Of a stretch of 64,000 bases of DNA, positions 9,619-18,998 are shown in pieces. The position numbers were made by a program, and so were the translations under genes. Within the stretch, counting starts at the first letter, position 1; each line of letters opens with the position of its first letter. The stretch comes from an uncultured Flavobacteriaceae bacterium (GTDB taxonomy: Bacteria; Bacteroidota; Bacteroidia; Flavobacteriales; Flavobacteriaceae), in assembly GCA_937944485.1 (NCBI GenBank), contig CALDYU010000001.1:1-64000 (forward strand), read 5' to 3'. The notes below the pieces were generated by a model. That model saw only the letters and a program-made list of their open reading frames with translations, had not been told where the DNA came from and did not search any database.

Positions 9619-11340
9619 ATGATAAAAAAATGGAGCGTTTATACTGTTTTGGTTCTCGCAGGGCTCCTTCTTGGTTATCTTTTTTTTGGATTAGACAAGC
9701 CCTCGAAAGCCCCAGAAGATGAAATGGCTTTTGAAGCTGAGTCTGGCAGATGGACTTGCTCCATGCATCCAAACATAGATGGTGAAGAGCAGGGTAAATG
9801 TCCGTTATGTGCCATGGATCTAGTGTTCATGTCGAACCACCCAGAGGTATTAACTTCAAATCAAATATCCATGAGTGAAGAAGCGTCGGCTTTGGCCAAT
9901 ATTCAAACTACAGTTGTGGGCACAACAGATTCAGAAGGTATTTCTCTAAAATTGTCTGGGACAGTTACCTCTAATAAAAAAACCGATGCCATTCAAACCA
10001 TCCTTTTTGATGGCAGAATAGATGCCCTTTATCCAAATTATGTTGGAAAAAAAGTTAGAAATGGTCAAGAAATAGGAAAAGTCTATTCTCCAGAGCTGTA
10101 TTTAGCCCAAGACAAATTATTAACATCAGTTTCATATAAGGAAACCCATAAAAATTTGTATGAATCTGCTAGAAATACCCTTGGTTTGTGGAAGATGAAC
10201 GATAGCCAAATAGATGAAATGATTGCGCTTGGAAAGCCTATGGTAAACTTTCCACTTTATGCTGACGTCACGGGCACAGTTACAGAAGTTCTGGCTACAG
10301 AAGGAAATTATTACAAACAGGGAGACCCATTGTATCGAGTTTCAGATTTAAGATGGGTTTGGGTGGTTTTAGATGCCTACGAAGAACAACTTCAATTATT
10401 GCAAGTTGGTCAAGAAATGGAATTACGATTTACAGCATTGCCTAATGAGGTTCATACGGCAAAGGTCTCTTTTGTAGAACCTGTGATGCAAAAAAATAAA
10501 CGTACAATTGCTGTACGCGTTCTTTTGAAAAACGAAAAGGGAAAGTTAAAACCAGGAATGTTCGCAGAAGCCCAAATTAAAGCTACTAGCAATCAGGAAA
10601 ATACTTTAGCCATTCCTAAATCAGCTGTTCTTTGGACAGGAAAACGTTCTATAGTGTATAAAAAACCTAACCCCGAAAAACCCACATATGAATTGGTAGA
10701 AGTAGAACTAGGACAAAGTTTTACGGATAGTTACGAAGTAATTTCAGGGCTTTCCGTTGGCGACGAAATCGTTACCCATGGTGCTTTTACCGTTGATGCT
10801 GCAGCCCAACTCATGGGCAAAACTTCAATGATGAACAAGACCAAGAATAACGACTACCCTGTTCAAATGGAAGAATTACCTACTTTGGATACCCGAGAAC
10901 GTAAAACTTTATCTATTGACAAAAATATAGGCTTTGAACGATTGCTTAAGGTTTATTTTGAACTTAAAGATGCATTGGTTACTGCAGATTATAAGCTAGC
11001 TCAACAGAAAACAGTTAGTCTACATCAGGCTTTGGAAGTAACATTAAAAAACGAATCACTTAGCGAAGCTTCACTAAAAGTGATGCAAGGGGGAATGGAA
11101 ACTTTGATGAGTGCTACAGACATAGCATCACTAAGAAAAGGATTTAAGCCTTTTTCCCGTGATTTAATTCGGATAATCAGAGATGCCAAAAACCTATCAA
11201 AAACGGTTTACGTTCAATTTTGTCCCATGGCAGATGAAGGTAAAGGCGCAAGTTGGTTAAGTCTTAACGAAAAAGTTGAAAACCCATATTTTGGTGAAAC
11301 CATGTTGCATTGTGGAGTGGTCAAGGAAGAAATCAACTAA
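9619..11340 (+). CDS. cusB: CusB-family efflux periplasmic adaptor with metal-binding domain and DUF3347
   Basis: Membrane-fusion protein linking the RND pump to an outer-membrane channel. A single N-terminal hydrophobic segment (about 6-24) anchors it. Then comes a heavy-metal-binding domain with WTCSMHP and GKCPLCAMDL (residues about 46-70), typical of CusB-type adaptors. The middle is a barrel-sandwich/beta-barrel adaptor core (RIDALYPNYVGKKVRNGQ, then a TGTVTEVLATEG segment). The C-terminus is DUF3347 (about 440-530) followed by a Cys/His-containing tail (FCPMADEG, MLHCGV) that may bind metal. It lies 8 bases after the permease and is surely co-transcribed. No TolC/CusC gene follows; the next gene is convergent. 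The metal is inferred to be Cu/Ag-like from the Met/Cys-rich motifs. Confidence 0.9.
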   Translation: MIKKWSVYTVLVLAGLLLGYLFFGLDKPSKAPEDEMAFEAESGRWTCSMHPNIDGEEQGKCPLCAMDLVFMSNHPEVLTSNQISMSEEASALANIQTTVVGTTDSEGISLKLSGTVTSNKKTDAIQTILFDGRIDALYPNYVGKKVRNGQEIGKVYSPELYLAQDKLLTSVSYKETHKNLYESARNTLGLWKMNDSQIDEMIALGKPMVNFPLYADVTGTVTEVLATEGNYYKQGDPLYRVSDLRWVWVVLDAYEEQLQLLQVGQEMELRFTALPNEVHTAKVSFVEPVMQKNKRTIAVRVLLKNEKGKLKPGMFAEAQIKATSNQENTLAIPKSAVLWTGKRSIVYKKPNPEKPTYELVEVELGQSFTDSYEVISGLSVGDEIVTHGAFTVDAAAQLMGKTSMMNKTKNNDYPVQMEELPTLDTRERKTLSIDKNIGFERLLKVYFELKDALVTADYKLAQQKTVSLHQALEVTLKNESLSEASLKVMQGGMETLMSATDIASLRKGFKPFSRDLIRIIRDAKNLSKTVYVQFCPMADEGKGASWLSLNEKVENPYFGETMLHCGVVKEEIN

Positions 11341-11406
11341 AGATCCCTCAAAAGTAATTAATCAAAAAGTTTTTAATTAAGAAATGTAAAGAATATAAGT
11401 AGAGGT

Positions 11407-12729
11407 TCACGTTTTCTTATGAACTCTTGTTAGTAATAGCACCCCTGCCAAAAAGAACAGCCCTAGAAAAATGATAGAAGTGCGCATACTGCCAGTTACT
11501 TGAGCAATATAACCATACATAAATGTACCGATTACAATACCAATTTTTTCAGCAACATCATAAAAACTGAAGAACGATGTAGTATCTGTAGTATCTGGTA
11601 AAAATTTGGAATAGGTGGATCTTGATAAGGCTTGTATACCTCCCATGACTAAGCCAACACCAGCTGCGCCAATATAGAAATCAATTGGGGTAATCATAAA
11701 GTAAGCATAAATACAAAGCAAAATCCATAAAATATTGACACAAATCAAGGTATTGATATTGCCGTACTTTTTTGAAGCTATGGCGGTTAAATACGCGCCC
11801 AAAATTGCAATAATCTGAATAATCAAAATACTACCAATAAGACCTAGGGTTCTTGCTTCGCTATCACCCCAATCTATTTCTTCTTCTCCGAAATAGGTGG
11901 CAATCAACATCACTGTTTGTACTGCCATGCTATACACAAAAAATGCAATTAAATATTTTTTTAAACGAACCTCATGACCAAGTTGATTCCAAACCTGCTT
12001 TAACTCTTTAAATCCGTTGAGAATGATATTATTTGGTTTCCCCTCTTTCTTAATGCCTTTAGGTAGATAATAAAAAGAAAACTGCGCAAAGAGTATCCAC
12101 CAGATTCCAACGGTTACAAATGAAATTTTCATGGCTTTAACCGTGGCTATTTCATTAGAACCATCTGTAATTCCAAATAAAGACGGTTCTAAAACCATCC
12201 ATAAATTAAATCCTAATAAAATAATACTTCCTAAATAGCCTAATGAAAACCCTTTGGCACTAATTTTATCCTGTTGATCTGCAAAAGCAACATCTGGTAA
12301 ATATGAATTATTAATGGCAAAACTGACCCAAAAGCCCACTATTCCGAAAAAATAGCATATCAATCCCAAATAAATATTCTCCAATGAAAACCAGTAAAGG
12401 CCTATGCATGAAATCCCGCCGAGGTAACAAAAAAACTGCATGAAAACTTTTTTGTTGCCCATATAATCGGCAATTCCTGAAATTAAAGGCGTAATAATGG
12501 CAATAAAAACAAATGCCAATGAGGTTGTATAACTTATCAAAGGAGCTCTGGCAATCTCGCTACCAAACACCGTTATTTTCTCAATTTCAGCGGCTCTAAA
12601 TAATGCGCCATAGAATATGGGAAAAATGGCAGAAGCAATTACTAAACTATATACCGAATTGGCCCAATCGTAGAATGCCCAAGCGTTTAATAGTTTTTTA
12701 CTTCCCTTTAATGCTATAGTTCGCGCCAT
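11407..12729 (-). CDS. UMF1-family MFS transporter (ATG22-like)
   Basis: 440-residue, highly hydrophobic protein with about 12 predicted membrane helices. The N-terminal NAWAFYDWANSVYSLVI is the hallmark of the UMF1/ATG22-like branch of the major facilitator superfamily. Further family features are the SFAINNSYLPDVA loop and the GGIQALSRSTYSKFLPD segment between the halves. Bacterial substrates are not established; homologues in yeast export amino acids from the vacuole. It lies 74 bases downstream of the M48 protease gene on the same strand, but a strong hairpin separates them (see terminator). The only plausible start is the ATG at 12729, because the conserved motif begins about 15 residues later. 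Confidence 0.85.
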   Translation of the reverse strand: MARTIALKGSKKLLNAWAFYDWANSVYSLVIASAIFPIFYGALFRAAEIEKITVFGSEIARAPLISYTTSLAFVFIAIITPLISGIADYMGNKKVFMQFFCYLGGISCIGLYWFSLENIYLGLICYFFGIVGFWVSFAINNSYLPDVAFADQQDKISAKGFSLGYLGSIILLGFNLWMVLEPSLFGITDGSNEIATVKAMKISFVTVGIWWILFAQFSFYYLPKGIKKEGKPNNIILNGFKELKQVWNQLGHEVRLKKYLIAFFVYSMAVQTVMLIATYFGEEEIDWGDSEARTLGLIGSILIIQIIAILGAYLTAIASKKYGNINTLICVNILWILLCIYAYFMITPIDFYIGAAGVGLVMGGIQALSRSTYSKFLPDTTDTTSFFSFYDVAEKIGIVIGTFMYGYIAQVTGSMRTSIIFLGLFFLAGVLLLTRVHKKT

Positions 12730-12749
12730 ACGTAATACTTGGTTACAAA

Positions 12750-12779
12750 AAAACCGTTCGCTGTTTGGCGAACGGTTTT
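12750..12779 (-). terminator. Intrinsic terminator after the M48 gene
   Basis: Perfect 12-bp stem AAAACCGTTCGC / GCGAACGGTTTT with a 6-base loop. On the minus strand it is followed by a run of T (cggTTTTTTTg). It sits 24 bases after the protease stop and only 20 bases before the transporter start. It may therefore also act as an attenuator or partial terminator for the transporter. Confidence 0.8.
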
Positions 12780-12803
12780 CAATATACGATTATTACAGAT
12801 ATA

Positions 12804-13613
12804 TTATTTAAAGGAAGTTACCCCGAATTTAGCAGCTTCCTGTTTCGCAGCTGGCGCCCATGCGGTCAAATTTGCAATTCTAGTATCATTGGAAGGGTGC
12901 GTACTCATAAATTCGGGTGGTGCTTGACCACCACTTTTAGCTTTCATTCGTTTCCATAATTCAGCAGCTTCTTCAGGGTTATAGCCTGCAATTGCCATAA
13001 TCTGAAGACCGATACGATCGGCTTCTGTTTCATGACTTCTGCTAAAAGGTAGCATAATACCTAATTGAGATCCTATACCATAGGCTTGGTTGAACATATT
13101 TCTTTTTCGGGGGTCTTTTATAGCTACGTTACCGGCAACAGCACCAATTTGTTGTAAAGTACCCGCGCTCATTCGCTGTGCACCGTGATCGGCAAGGGCG
13201 TGCGCAACTTCATGCCCCATAACAACAGCAACGCCAGTTTCTTGCTGTGTTATTGGTAGGATTCCGGTGTAAAAAACTATTTTACCACCAGGCATACACC
13301 AAGCATTTACTGTTTCATCTTTAACGAGATTATACTCCCATTTGTAATCTTTTAAATACCCTGGATACCCATTAGCAGAAAGCCATCTTTCAGCAGCAGA
13401 TGCAATTCTTTGTCCTACTCTTTCAATCATTCGAGCATCTGCCGTATTTTCTAGTACAGCATTTTCACTTAAAAATTGATCGTATTGGGCAAAAGCCATT
13501 GGAAAAATCTGCTTGTTACCGTAAAAGTTTAGCATCTTTTTACCAGTAAACGGATTCGTCTTGCACGCTGATACGCCAAGGAAGATAATAAGTACAAGTA
13601 ATATTTTTTTCAT
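12804..13613 (-). CDS. M48-family metalloprotease lipoprotein
   Basis: 269 residues. N-terminal lipoprotein signal ending in the lipobox VSAC (Cys17). The zinc site HEVAH (H134, E135, H138) is followed by SRSHETEADRIG, which supplies the third ligand, and then a C-terminal helical part ending WAPAAKQEA. This is the Oma1/BepA/LoiP-like M48 pattern, so a periplasmic or envelope-bound quality-control peptidase is expected. All catalytic residues are present. It lies 39 bases downstream of the GH31 gene and may be read through from it. A hairpin terminator follows it. Confidence 0.88.
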   Translation of the reverse strand: MKKILLVLIIFLGVSACKTNPFTGKKMLNFYGNKQIFPMAFAQYDQFLSENAVLENTADARMIERVGQRIASAAERWLSANGYPGYLKDYKWEYNLVKDETVNAWCMPGGKIVFYTGILPITQQETGVAVVMGHEVAHALADHGAQRMSAGTLQQIGAVAGNVAIKDPRKRNMFNQAYGIGSQLGIMLPFSRSHETEADRIGLQIMAIAGYNPEEAAELWKRMKAKSGGQAPPEFMSTHPSNDTRIANLTAWAPAAKQEAAKFGVTSFK

Positions 13614-13652
13614 GGTTATAGTGTTTGTTGTCTTGAAATGTACAAAAAAAAA

Positions 13653-16052
13653 TTATTTTCCGATAAATCGTAAAATCGTAAAATTCTTATTCACTTCAAA
13701 AAATTTATTCTCTTTCAGCCCAGCTTTATCTAGACTTATCTTTTCATTATCAATCTCTATGCCATCAATCTCAAAAGGCAAACCATGTAAATTTATTTGA
13801 AACAACTCATAACTAGTAATATAACTGCCATCCTTATGTTGTTGTATAGTCAATTCTGTGGCTTTACCCGTAAGTTTAAATTTTCTTAAACTATATCTTC
13901 CTTTGGTATAATCATAACCATCTTGACCATCTTCATAAACCATAGAATTTTCAACGCCTTCTTTATAATAAACATCTAAAGAGAGCTCTTTTATCTCTTT
14001 TTCCCCTACATACTGCTGCACTGGGTATTTAGGTACAATTGCTCCTTCTTTCACAAATAAAGGAATACTATCAATATCAGCTTCTACCCATTTTTCTTTT
14101 CCGCCCTCTAAAATTTCATCAGTCCAGAAATTATACCATTTCCCCCTTGGGATATACATGCGTCTTCCGTGTGCATTAGGTTCTTGAACGGGGCATACTA
14201 AAATTTGATCTCCGAAAATAAACTCATCGGTTCTAAAATGTGTTTGGGCATCTTCTTGATCATACATAACCAAAGACTTCAACATGGCTATTCCATTTTG
14301 AGAATAATTATAAAACATCGAATACAAATAGGGTAGTAATTGATATCTCAGCTCAATAAATTTTCGAACAACATCTGTTATATCGCTATCAAAGGACCAA
14401 GGTTCTTGATCACCATGATCACCACTAGAGTGAACTCTAAAAAATGGGTGAAAAGTACCTAACTGAACCCATCTTGCAAAGAGTTCTCCATTTGGTTGTT
14501 CCGCGAAGCCGCCAATGTCTGAACCTACAAAGGAGTAACCACTCATACACATACGTTGCATCTGTACATTAGCCAACCACAAATGCTCCCAAGTAGCAAC
14601 ATTATCACCTGTCCAAGTGCAAGCATAACGCTGCGTACCAGCATAAGCCGCTCTAGTTATTACAAAGGGTCGCTTTGGATAACTGTGTTTTTTAACGCCA
14701 TTGTAAGTAGCACGTACCATTTGCATACCATAAACGTTATGTGCCTTTCGGTGTGTACTGGGGTTGCCATCATAATTATGCCTCGTATCTAAAGGTGCAG
14801 TTTTTGACGGAACCTCCATAATCGCAGGTTCATTCATATCATTCCATACGGCATGAACACCTATCTCTGCCATAAATTCTTTATACAATTCTGCCCACCA
14901 AGCGCGTACATCAGGATTTGTAAAATCTGGAAAGTGGCATTCTCCTGGCCAAACTTTACCATGCATATATGGGCCATCACCCCGTTTGCAGAAATAATCA
15001 TTTTCCATGGCCTCTTTATACACCCAATAATTGCGATCAATTTTAATTCCTGGATCTATCATGACCACAGTCTTAAAACCATCTTCTTCCAATTCATTGA
15101 TCATTCGTTTGGGATCAGGAAAACGAGTTTTATCCCAGGTAAAACATCGAAAACCATCCATATAATCGATGTCTAAGTAGATGGCGTCACATGGAATTTT
15201 TAGATTTCTGAAATTTCGAGCTATTTCTTTTACATTACTCTCGGGAAAATAACTCCATTTTGATTGCTGAAAACCTAATGCCCATAGGGGAGGTAATTCT
15301 GGTTTTCCTGTTAAGTCGGTGTACAATCGTACCACTTTTGACATATCAGGACCATAAATAAAATAGTAGTTCATTTCACCGCCATCAGCCCAAAAGCTTG
15401 TGGTATTTCGTCTTTCATGAGCAAAATCAAAATGGGTTTTGAATGAATTATCAAAGAATATTCCATAAGCCTTACCGTTCGTAAGCCCTACATAAAACGG
15501 AATTGCCTTGTACAATGGGTCGCGATCTTTACCATAGGCATAAGAGTCAGTTACCCAATTTTGAAACCTTTTTCCTTTTAAATTAGAATGTGTAGCCTTA
15601 TCACCCAAACCATAAAAACTCTCTCCTATTTGGGTTATTTTGCTCATTTTAACGGTATTGCCGCCGTATTCATAATTCTCTTCCCAGTGAAAGCCTATTT
15701 CATCTTCATTGATAATATGCCCTTCAGGATCCGAAATTTGAACACGCATGGTTTTTTTATCAACCAAAACCTTCATTCTAATCGTTTCAATCAGATATTC
15801 CGTAGCGGTTTCTTCTACTAAGAGTTTATCGTAGCCTCTTCGTCCGACTTTGCTAATCGCATAAGAAAAATCAGTACTGAAATTATAATCTGTTGTATAT
15901 CGAAACCTCAGCATACTATTTCTAAGCACGGTAATTTGTAGTACAACGCCGTTTTCTGAAGTAAAGTAAAGCTTGTCAACATCTTGTAAAAAATCGACAA
16001 TTTGATTCGGGTATAAATTCCCCTTATATTCTAATTCTGTATTTGTAATCAT
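13653..16052 (-). CDS. Glycoside hydrolase family 31 alpha-glucosidase
   Basis: 799 residues, full length for a bacterial GH31 enzyme, and no signal peptide, so probably cytoplasmic. Layout: N-terminal beta-sandwich (galactose-mutarotase/DUF4968-like, about 1-240); a TIM barrel beginning LPPLWALGFQQSKW; the catalytic nucleophile in WNDMNEP (D405); the acid/base in TGDNVATWEH (D483); then C-terminal beta domains. The family retains anomeric configuration and releases alpha-glucose from the non-reducing ends of maltose or starch oligosaccharides. It is 79 bases downstream of glgB on the same strand, which supports a role in alpha-glucan/glycogen turnover. Exact linkage preference cannot be read here. 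Confidence 0.93.
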   Translation of the reverse strand: MITNTELEYKGNLYPNQIVDFLQDVDKLYFTSENGVVLQITVLRNSMLRFRYTTDYNFSTDFSYAISKVGRRGYDKLLVEETATEYLIETIRMKVLVDKKTMRVQISDPEGHIINEDEIGFHWEENYEYGGNTVKMSKITQIGESFYGLGDKATHSNLKGKRFQNWVTDSYAYGKDRDPLYKAIPFYVGLTNGKAYGIFFDNSFKTHFDFAHERRNTTSFWADGGEMNYYFIYGPDMSKVVRLYTDLTGKPELPPLWALGFQQSKWSYFPESNVKEIARNFRNLKIPCDAIYLDIDYMDGFRCFTWDKTRFPDPKRMINELEEDGFKTVVMIDPGIKIDRNYWVYKEAMENDYFCKRGDGPYMHGKVWPGECHFPDFTNPDVRAWWAELYKEFMAEIGVHAVWNDMNEPAIMEVPSKTAPLDTRHNYDGNPSTHRKAHNVYGMQMVRATYNGVKKHSYPKRPFVITRAAYAGTQRYACTWTGDNVATWEHLWLANVQMQRMCMSGYSFVGSDIGGFAEQPNGELFARWVQLGTFHPFFRVHSSGDHGDQEPWSFDSDITDVVRKFIELRYQLLPYLYSMFYNYSQNGIAMLKSLVMYDQEDAQTHFRTDEFIFGDQILVCPVQEPNAHGRRMYIPRGKWYNFWTDEILEGGKEKWVEADIDSIPLFVKEGAIVPKYPVQQYVGEKEIKELSLDVYYKEGVENSMVYEDGQDGYDYTKGRYSLRKFKLTGKATELTIQQHKDGSYITSYELFQINLHGLPFEIDGIEIDNEKISLDKAGLKENKFFEVNKNFTILRFIGK

Positions 16053-16131
16053 TAATGGTTGATTAATATCTTAAAAAATACGGCAGACCTTATAAATTTG
16101 TGATAACATCTATTCGGTTGCGCGTATTGTC

Positions 16132-18030
16132 CTATTTAAAAATAATTATACTCAATGGCGGAATGGTCATCTCGATAGACTTCTTATAGCCATGCCATGC
16201 TATCGCGCTAAGCTTAGAAATATGGGTTTCCATTCCTGAACCTCCATATTTCTTAACGTCACTATTGAACAATTCTTTCACTTGTCCTGATTTTTTAGGA
16301 AGACCTATTCTATAATTTTTGCGTGGCACGGGCGTCAAATTTAAGGCCACATAGATATCATTCTCCTCGTCATGCCCTTTTCGAACATAGGTAAGTACAG
16401 AATTCTCATGATCGCCATAGTCTATCCATTGGAAACCATCAGGGCTAAATTGTTTCTCATACAAAGCCGGATGTGATTTATAAAATACATTCAAATCTTT
16501 TACTAATTCTTGAACACCAGGATGCACCTCATAATCTAATAAATGCCAATCTAAACTCTGCTGAAAATTCCATTCAGCCGTTTGTCCAAATTCTGATCCC
16601 ATAAAGATTAAATTGGTACCAGGGTGGGTATACATATACCCAAAAAGTAATCGAAGATTTGCGAATTGCTGCCACTCCTCTCCAGGCATTCTGTATACTA
16701 ATGATTTTTTGCCATAAACGACCTCATCATGAGAAAAGGGAAGCATGAAATTCTCTGTAAATGCATAGGTCATGCTAAATGTCAGATCATTTTGATGATA
16801 CTTTCTATTGATCGGGTCTTTCTTAAAATATTCTAAGGTATCATGCATCCATCCCATCATCCATTTCATTCCAAAACCAAGTCCACCTTGATTAACTGGC
16901 TTAGACACCCCTGAAAACGCCGTAGATTCTTCAGCAATAGTCTGAACTCCTTCAAAATTATCATACACCGCTTGATTCAGTTCACGAATAAAAGATAGTG
17001 CCTCTAAATTTTCGTTATTTCCGTACATATTAGGCTCCCACTCTCCTTCTTCCCTAGAATAATCTAAATAAAGCATTGAAGCTACAGCATCAACACGCAA
17101 TGCATCAGCATGAAACTGATCTAACCAGAATAACGCATTACTTATTAAAAAAGCACGGACTTCATTGCGTCCATAATTAAAAATTAAACTTTTCCAATCG
17201 GGGTGATAGCCTCTTCGTCTATCAGGATGCTCATACAAATGCGAACCATCAAAAAAACCAAGTCCGTGGGCATCTTCAGGAAAATGAGAAGGCACCCAAT
17301 CTAAGATAACACCTATATCATTTTGGTGTAGTTTATCTATAAGCAGTTTTAAGCCCTCTGGAGCCCCAAATCTTGAGGTTGGCGCGAAATAACCAGTCAG
17401 TTGATAGCCCCATGAAGGATCATAGGGGTATTCCATAACTGGCATAAACTCAACATGCGTAAAACCCATTTCCTTAACATAACTCACCAAATCTTTTGCT
17501 AAATTATCGTAGGACAAAAATTCATTTTCACCTTTCTTTTTCCAAGAACCTAGGTGAACTTCATATACCGAATAGGGTCGATCTAAACCATTTTTTTCAG
17601 CGCGATAACCCATCCACTTTTTATCCTTCCAAGTATATTTCGCATCCCATATAATTGAGGCTGTATTGGGTGGGTGTTCACAGTAACGGGCGAAAGGATC
17701 TGCTTTTTCAGTAACTATTTCACTATTATTTGATCTTATTTTATACTTATATATTTCGCCATGACCTATAGCTGGAATAAATCCTTCCCAAATACCACTT
17801 TCATCCCAGCGTACATTTAATGCATGCTCTCCTTCTTGCCAAGCATTGAACTCTCCAACAACAGAAACGGTCTTTGCCGTTGGTGCCCATACCGCAAAGT
17901 AAGTGCCTTCTTTTCCATTTAATTCTAAAGGATGCGCTCCCAACTTTTCATATAAGCGATAGTGCTTTCCTGACTTGAATAAATCAATATCAAACTCAGA
18001 AAATAAACTATGTGCAATAACATTTGGCAT
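16132..18030 (-). CDS. glgB: 1,4-alpha-glucan branching enzyme
   Basis: Cytoplasmic GH13 enzyme that creates alpha-1,6 branches in glycogen. 632 residues: a single CBM48-type N-terminal domain (YFAVWAPTAKTVSVVGEFN), then the GH13 barrel with nucleophile D314 (LRVDAVASM), acid/base E367 (IAEEST) and transition-state Asp D435 (FSHDEV), then the C-terminal beta domain. Compared with E. coli GlgB (about 728 residues) it lacks the extra N-terminal domain, as in many Bacteroidota. No glgA or glgC is adjacent. It is first in a same-strand series with GH31 and M48 genes. Confidence 0.96.
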   Translation of the reverse strand: MPNVIAHSLFSEFDIDLFKSGKHYRLYEKLGAHPLELNGKEGTYFAVWAPTAKTVSVVGEFNAWQEGEHALNVRWDESGIWEGFIPAIGHGEIYKYKIRSNNSEIVTEKADPFARYCEHPPNTASIIWDAKYTWKDKKWMGYRAEKNGLDRPYSVYEVHLGSWKKKGENEFLSYDNLAKDLVSYVKEMGFTHVEFMPVMEYPYDPSWGYQLTGYFAPTSRFGAPEGLKLLIDKLHQNDIGVILDWVPSHFPEDAHGLGFFDGSHLYEHPDRRRGYHPDWKSLIFNYGRNEVRAFLISNALFWLDQFHADALRVDAVASMLYLDYSREEGEWEPNMYGNNENLEALSFIRELNQAVYDNFEGVQTIAEESTAFSGVSKPVNQGGLGFGMKWMMGWMHDTLEYFKKDPINRKYHQNDLTFSMTYAFTENFMLPFSHDEVVYGKKSLVYRMPGEEWQQFANLRLLFGYMYTHPGTNLIFMGSEFGQTAEWNFQQSLDWHLLDYEVHPGVQELVKDLNVFYKSHPALYEKQFSPDGFQWIDYGDHENSVLTYVRKGHDEENDIYVALNLTPVPRKNYRIGLPKKSGQVKELFNSDVKKYGGSGMETHISKLSAIAWHGYKKSIEMTIPPLSIIIFK

Positions 18031-18225
18031 TGACTACTGTTTATAACAAAAGTAATCAACTTTACAGTACAAATTCAGAAAGACCTAGTATACCTAAAGC
18101 TCGCTAAAACGAATTGCGAAATACGCAATAATTAAATAGATTTTTACGAAAATCAAAAAGTGGAACGCTTTTTGAAAGCAAGCTATTATGTTAAAAGAAA
18201 TCATGTAAACTAAAAATTAAATATT

Positions 18226-18792
18226 ATGAAGAAAATAACTCTAGTACTCGGCACATTTTTAACCTTATTCTTAGTTTCATGCGAAATAAATGGTGTGGAC
18301 GGTCGTGATGGTTTCGATGGCCGTGACGGCAGCGATGGTGTTGATGGCGTTGATGCACCTTTACCGAAGGTAATTGACATTGTTGGTACTTTTGACGCAT
18401 CTAATGATTTTGGTATTAGACATACCTTTGACAATTCAATTGAAGTTTTACCTACTGATGTCGTATTAGTCTATATTCTTTGGGATCAAGTAGATGGTTC
18501 TGATGGTGAACCTATTGACATATGGAGGTTACTTCCGCAAACTCGAATTTTAGATCAAGGGCTGCTTATATACAATTACGAGCATACCTTTGTGGATGTC
18601 GATATTTTCTTAGAATCAGACTTTGATCTTGCAACATTGTTGCCTGGCGATACTGACGATCAAGTTTTTCGAATTGCAGTATTACCGGCAGAGACTACCA
18701 GCAAATCAAATATAGATCGATCAGATATTTCTGCTGTTATGTCTTTTCTAAATATGCAGGAAAACGATGTAAAAAAAATAACATTGGATTAA
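18226..18792 (+). CDS. Lipoprotein with a short collagen-like G-x-D repeat
   Basis: 188 residues. A lipoprotein signal ends at LVSC (Cys19). It is followed directly by seven consecutive Gly-X-Asp triplets (GVD GRD GFD GRD GSD GVD GVD), a miniature collagen-like tract with Asp in every third position. The remaining 140 residues are acidic and beta-rich with no motif I recognise (contains VYILWDQVDGSDGE). Similar small collagen-tract lipoproteins are common in flavobacteria, but their function is unknown. The acidic tract could bind calcium or allow trimerisation; that is inference. It has its own terminator downstream. Confidence 0.75.
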   Translation: MKKITLVLGTFLTLFLVSCEINGVDGRDGFDGRDGSDGVDGVDAPLPKVIDIVGTFDASNDFGIRHTFDNSIEVLPTDVVLVYILWDQVDGSDGEPIDIWRLLPQTRILDQGLLIYNYEHTFVDVDIFLESDFDLATLLPGDTDDQVFRIAVLPAETTSKSNIDRSDISAVMSFLNMQENDVKKITLD

Positions 18793-18816
18793 CATTTTCA
18801 ATGAAGCCCCAAGTTT

Positions 18817-18850
18817 AAATCCTGTTTTGCAAAAGACAGGATTTTTTTAT
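18817..18850 (+). terminator. Intrinsic terminator of the collagen-like lipoprotein gene
   Basis: Nine-base stem AAATCCTGT / ACAGGATTT with a 10-base loop, followed by a TTTTTTT run, 24 bases after the stop codon. Confidence 0.85.
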
Positions 18851-18998
18851 TTTAAAGTCCTACATTTATCATTAAAAATTAGGAATTGAAACAATGTTCA
18901 GCAAGTTTTTATTATTGTGCATATGTTTCTTTTAAAAAATAAAAGTGGTTGAAAGGTACATCCATTTATTCCGTCTAATTTTAAATTAAAGCAACGTT

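Noticed and set aside
12739-12959. Two short plus-strand ORFs over the M48 gene end
   Set aside because: They read through the terminator and antisense to the protease C-terminus; no protein-like composition.
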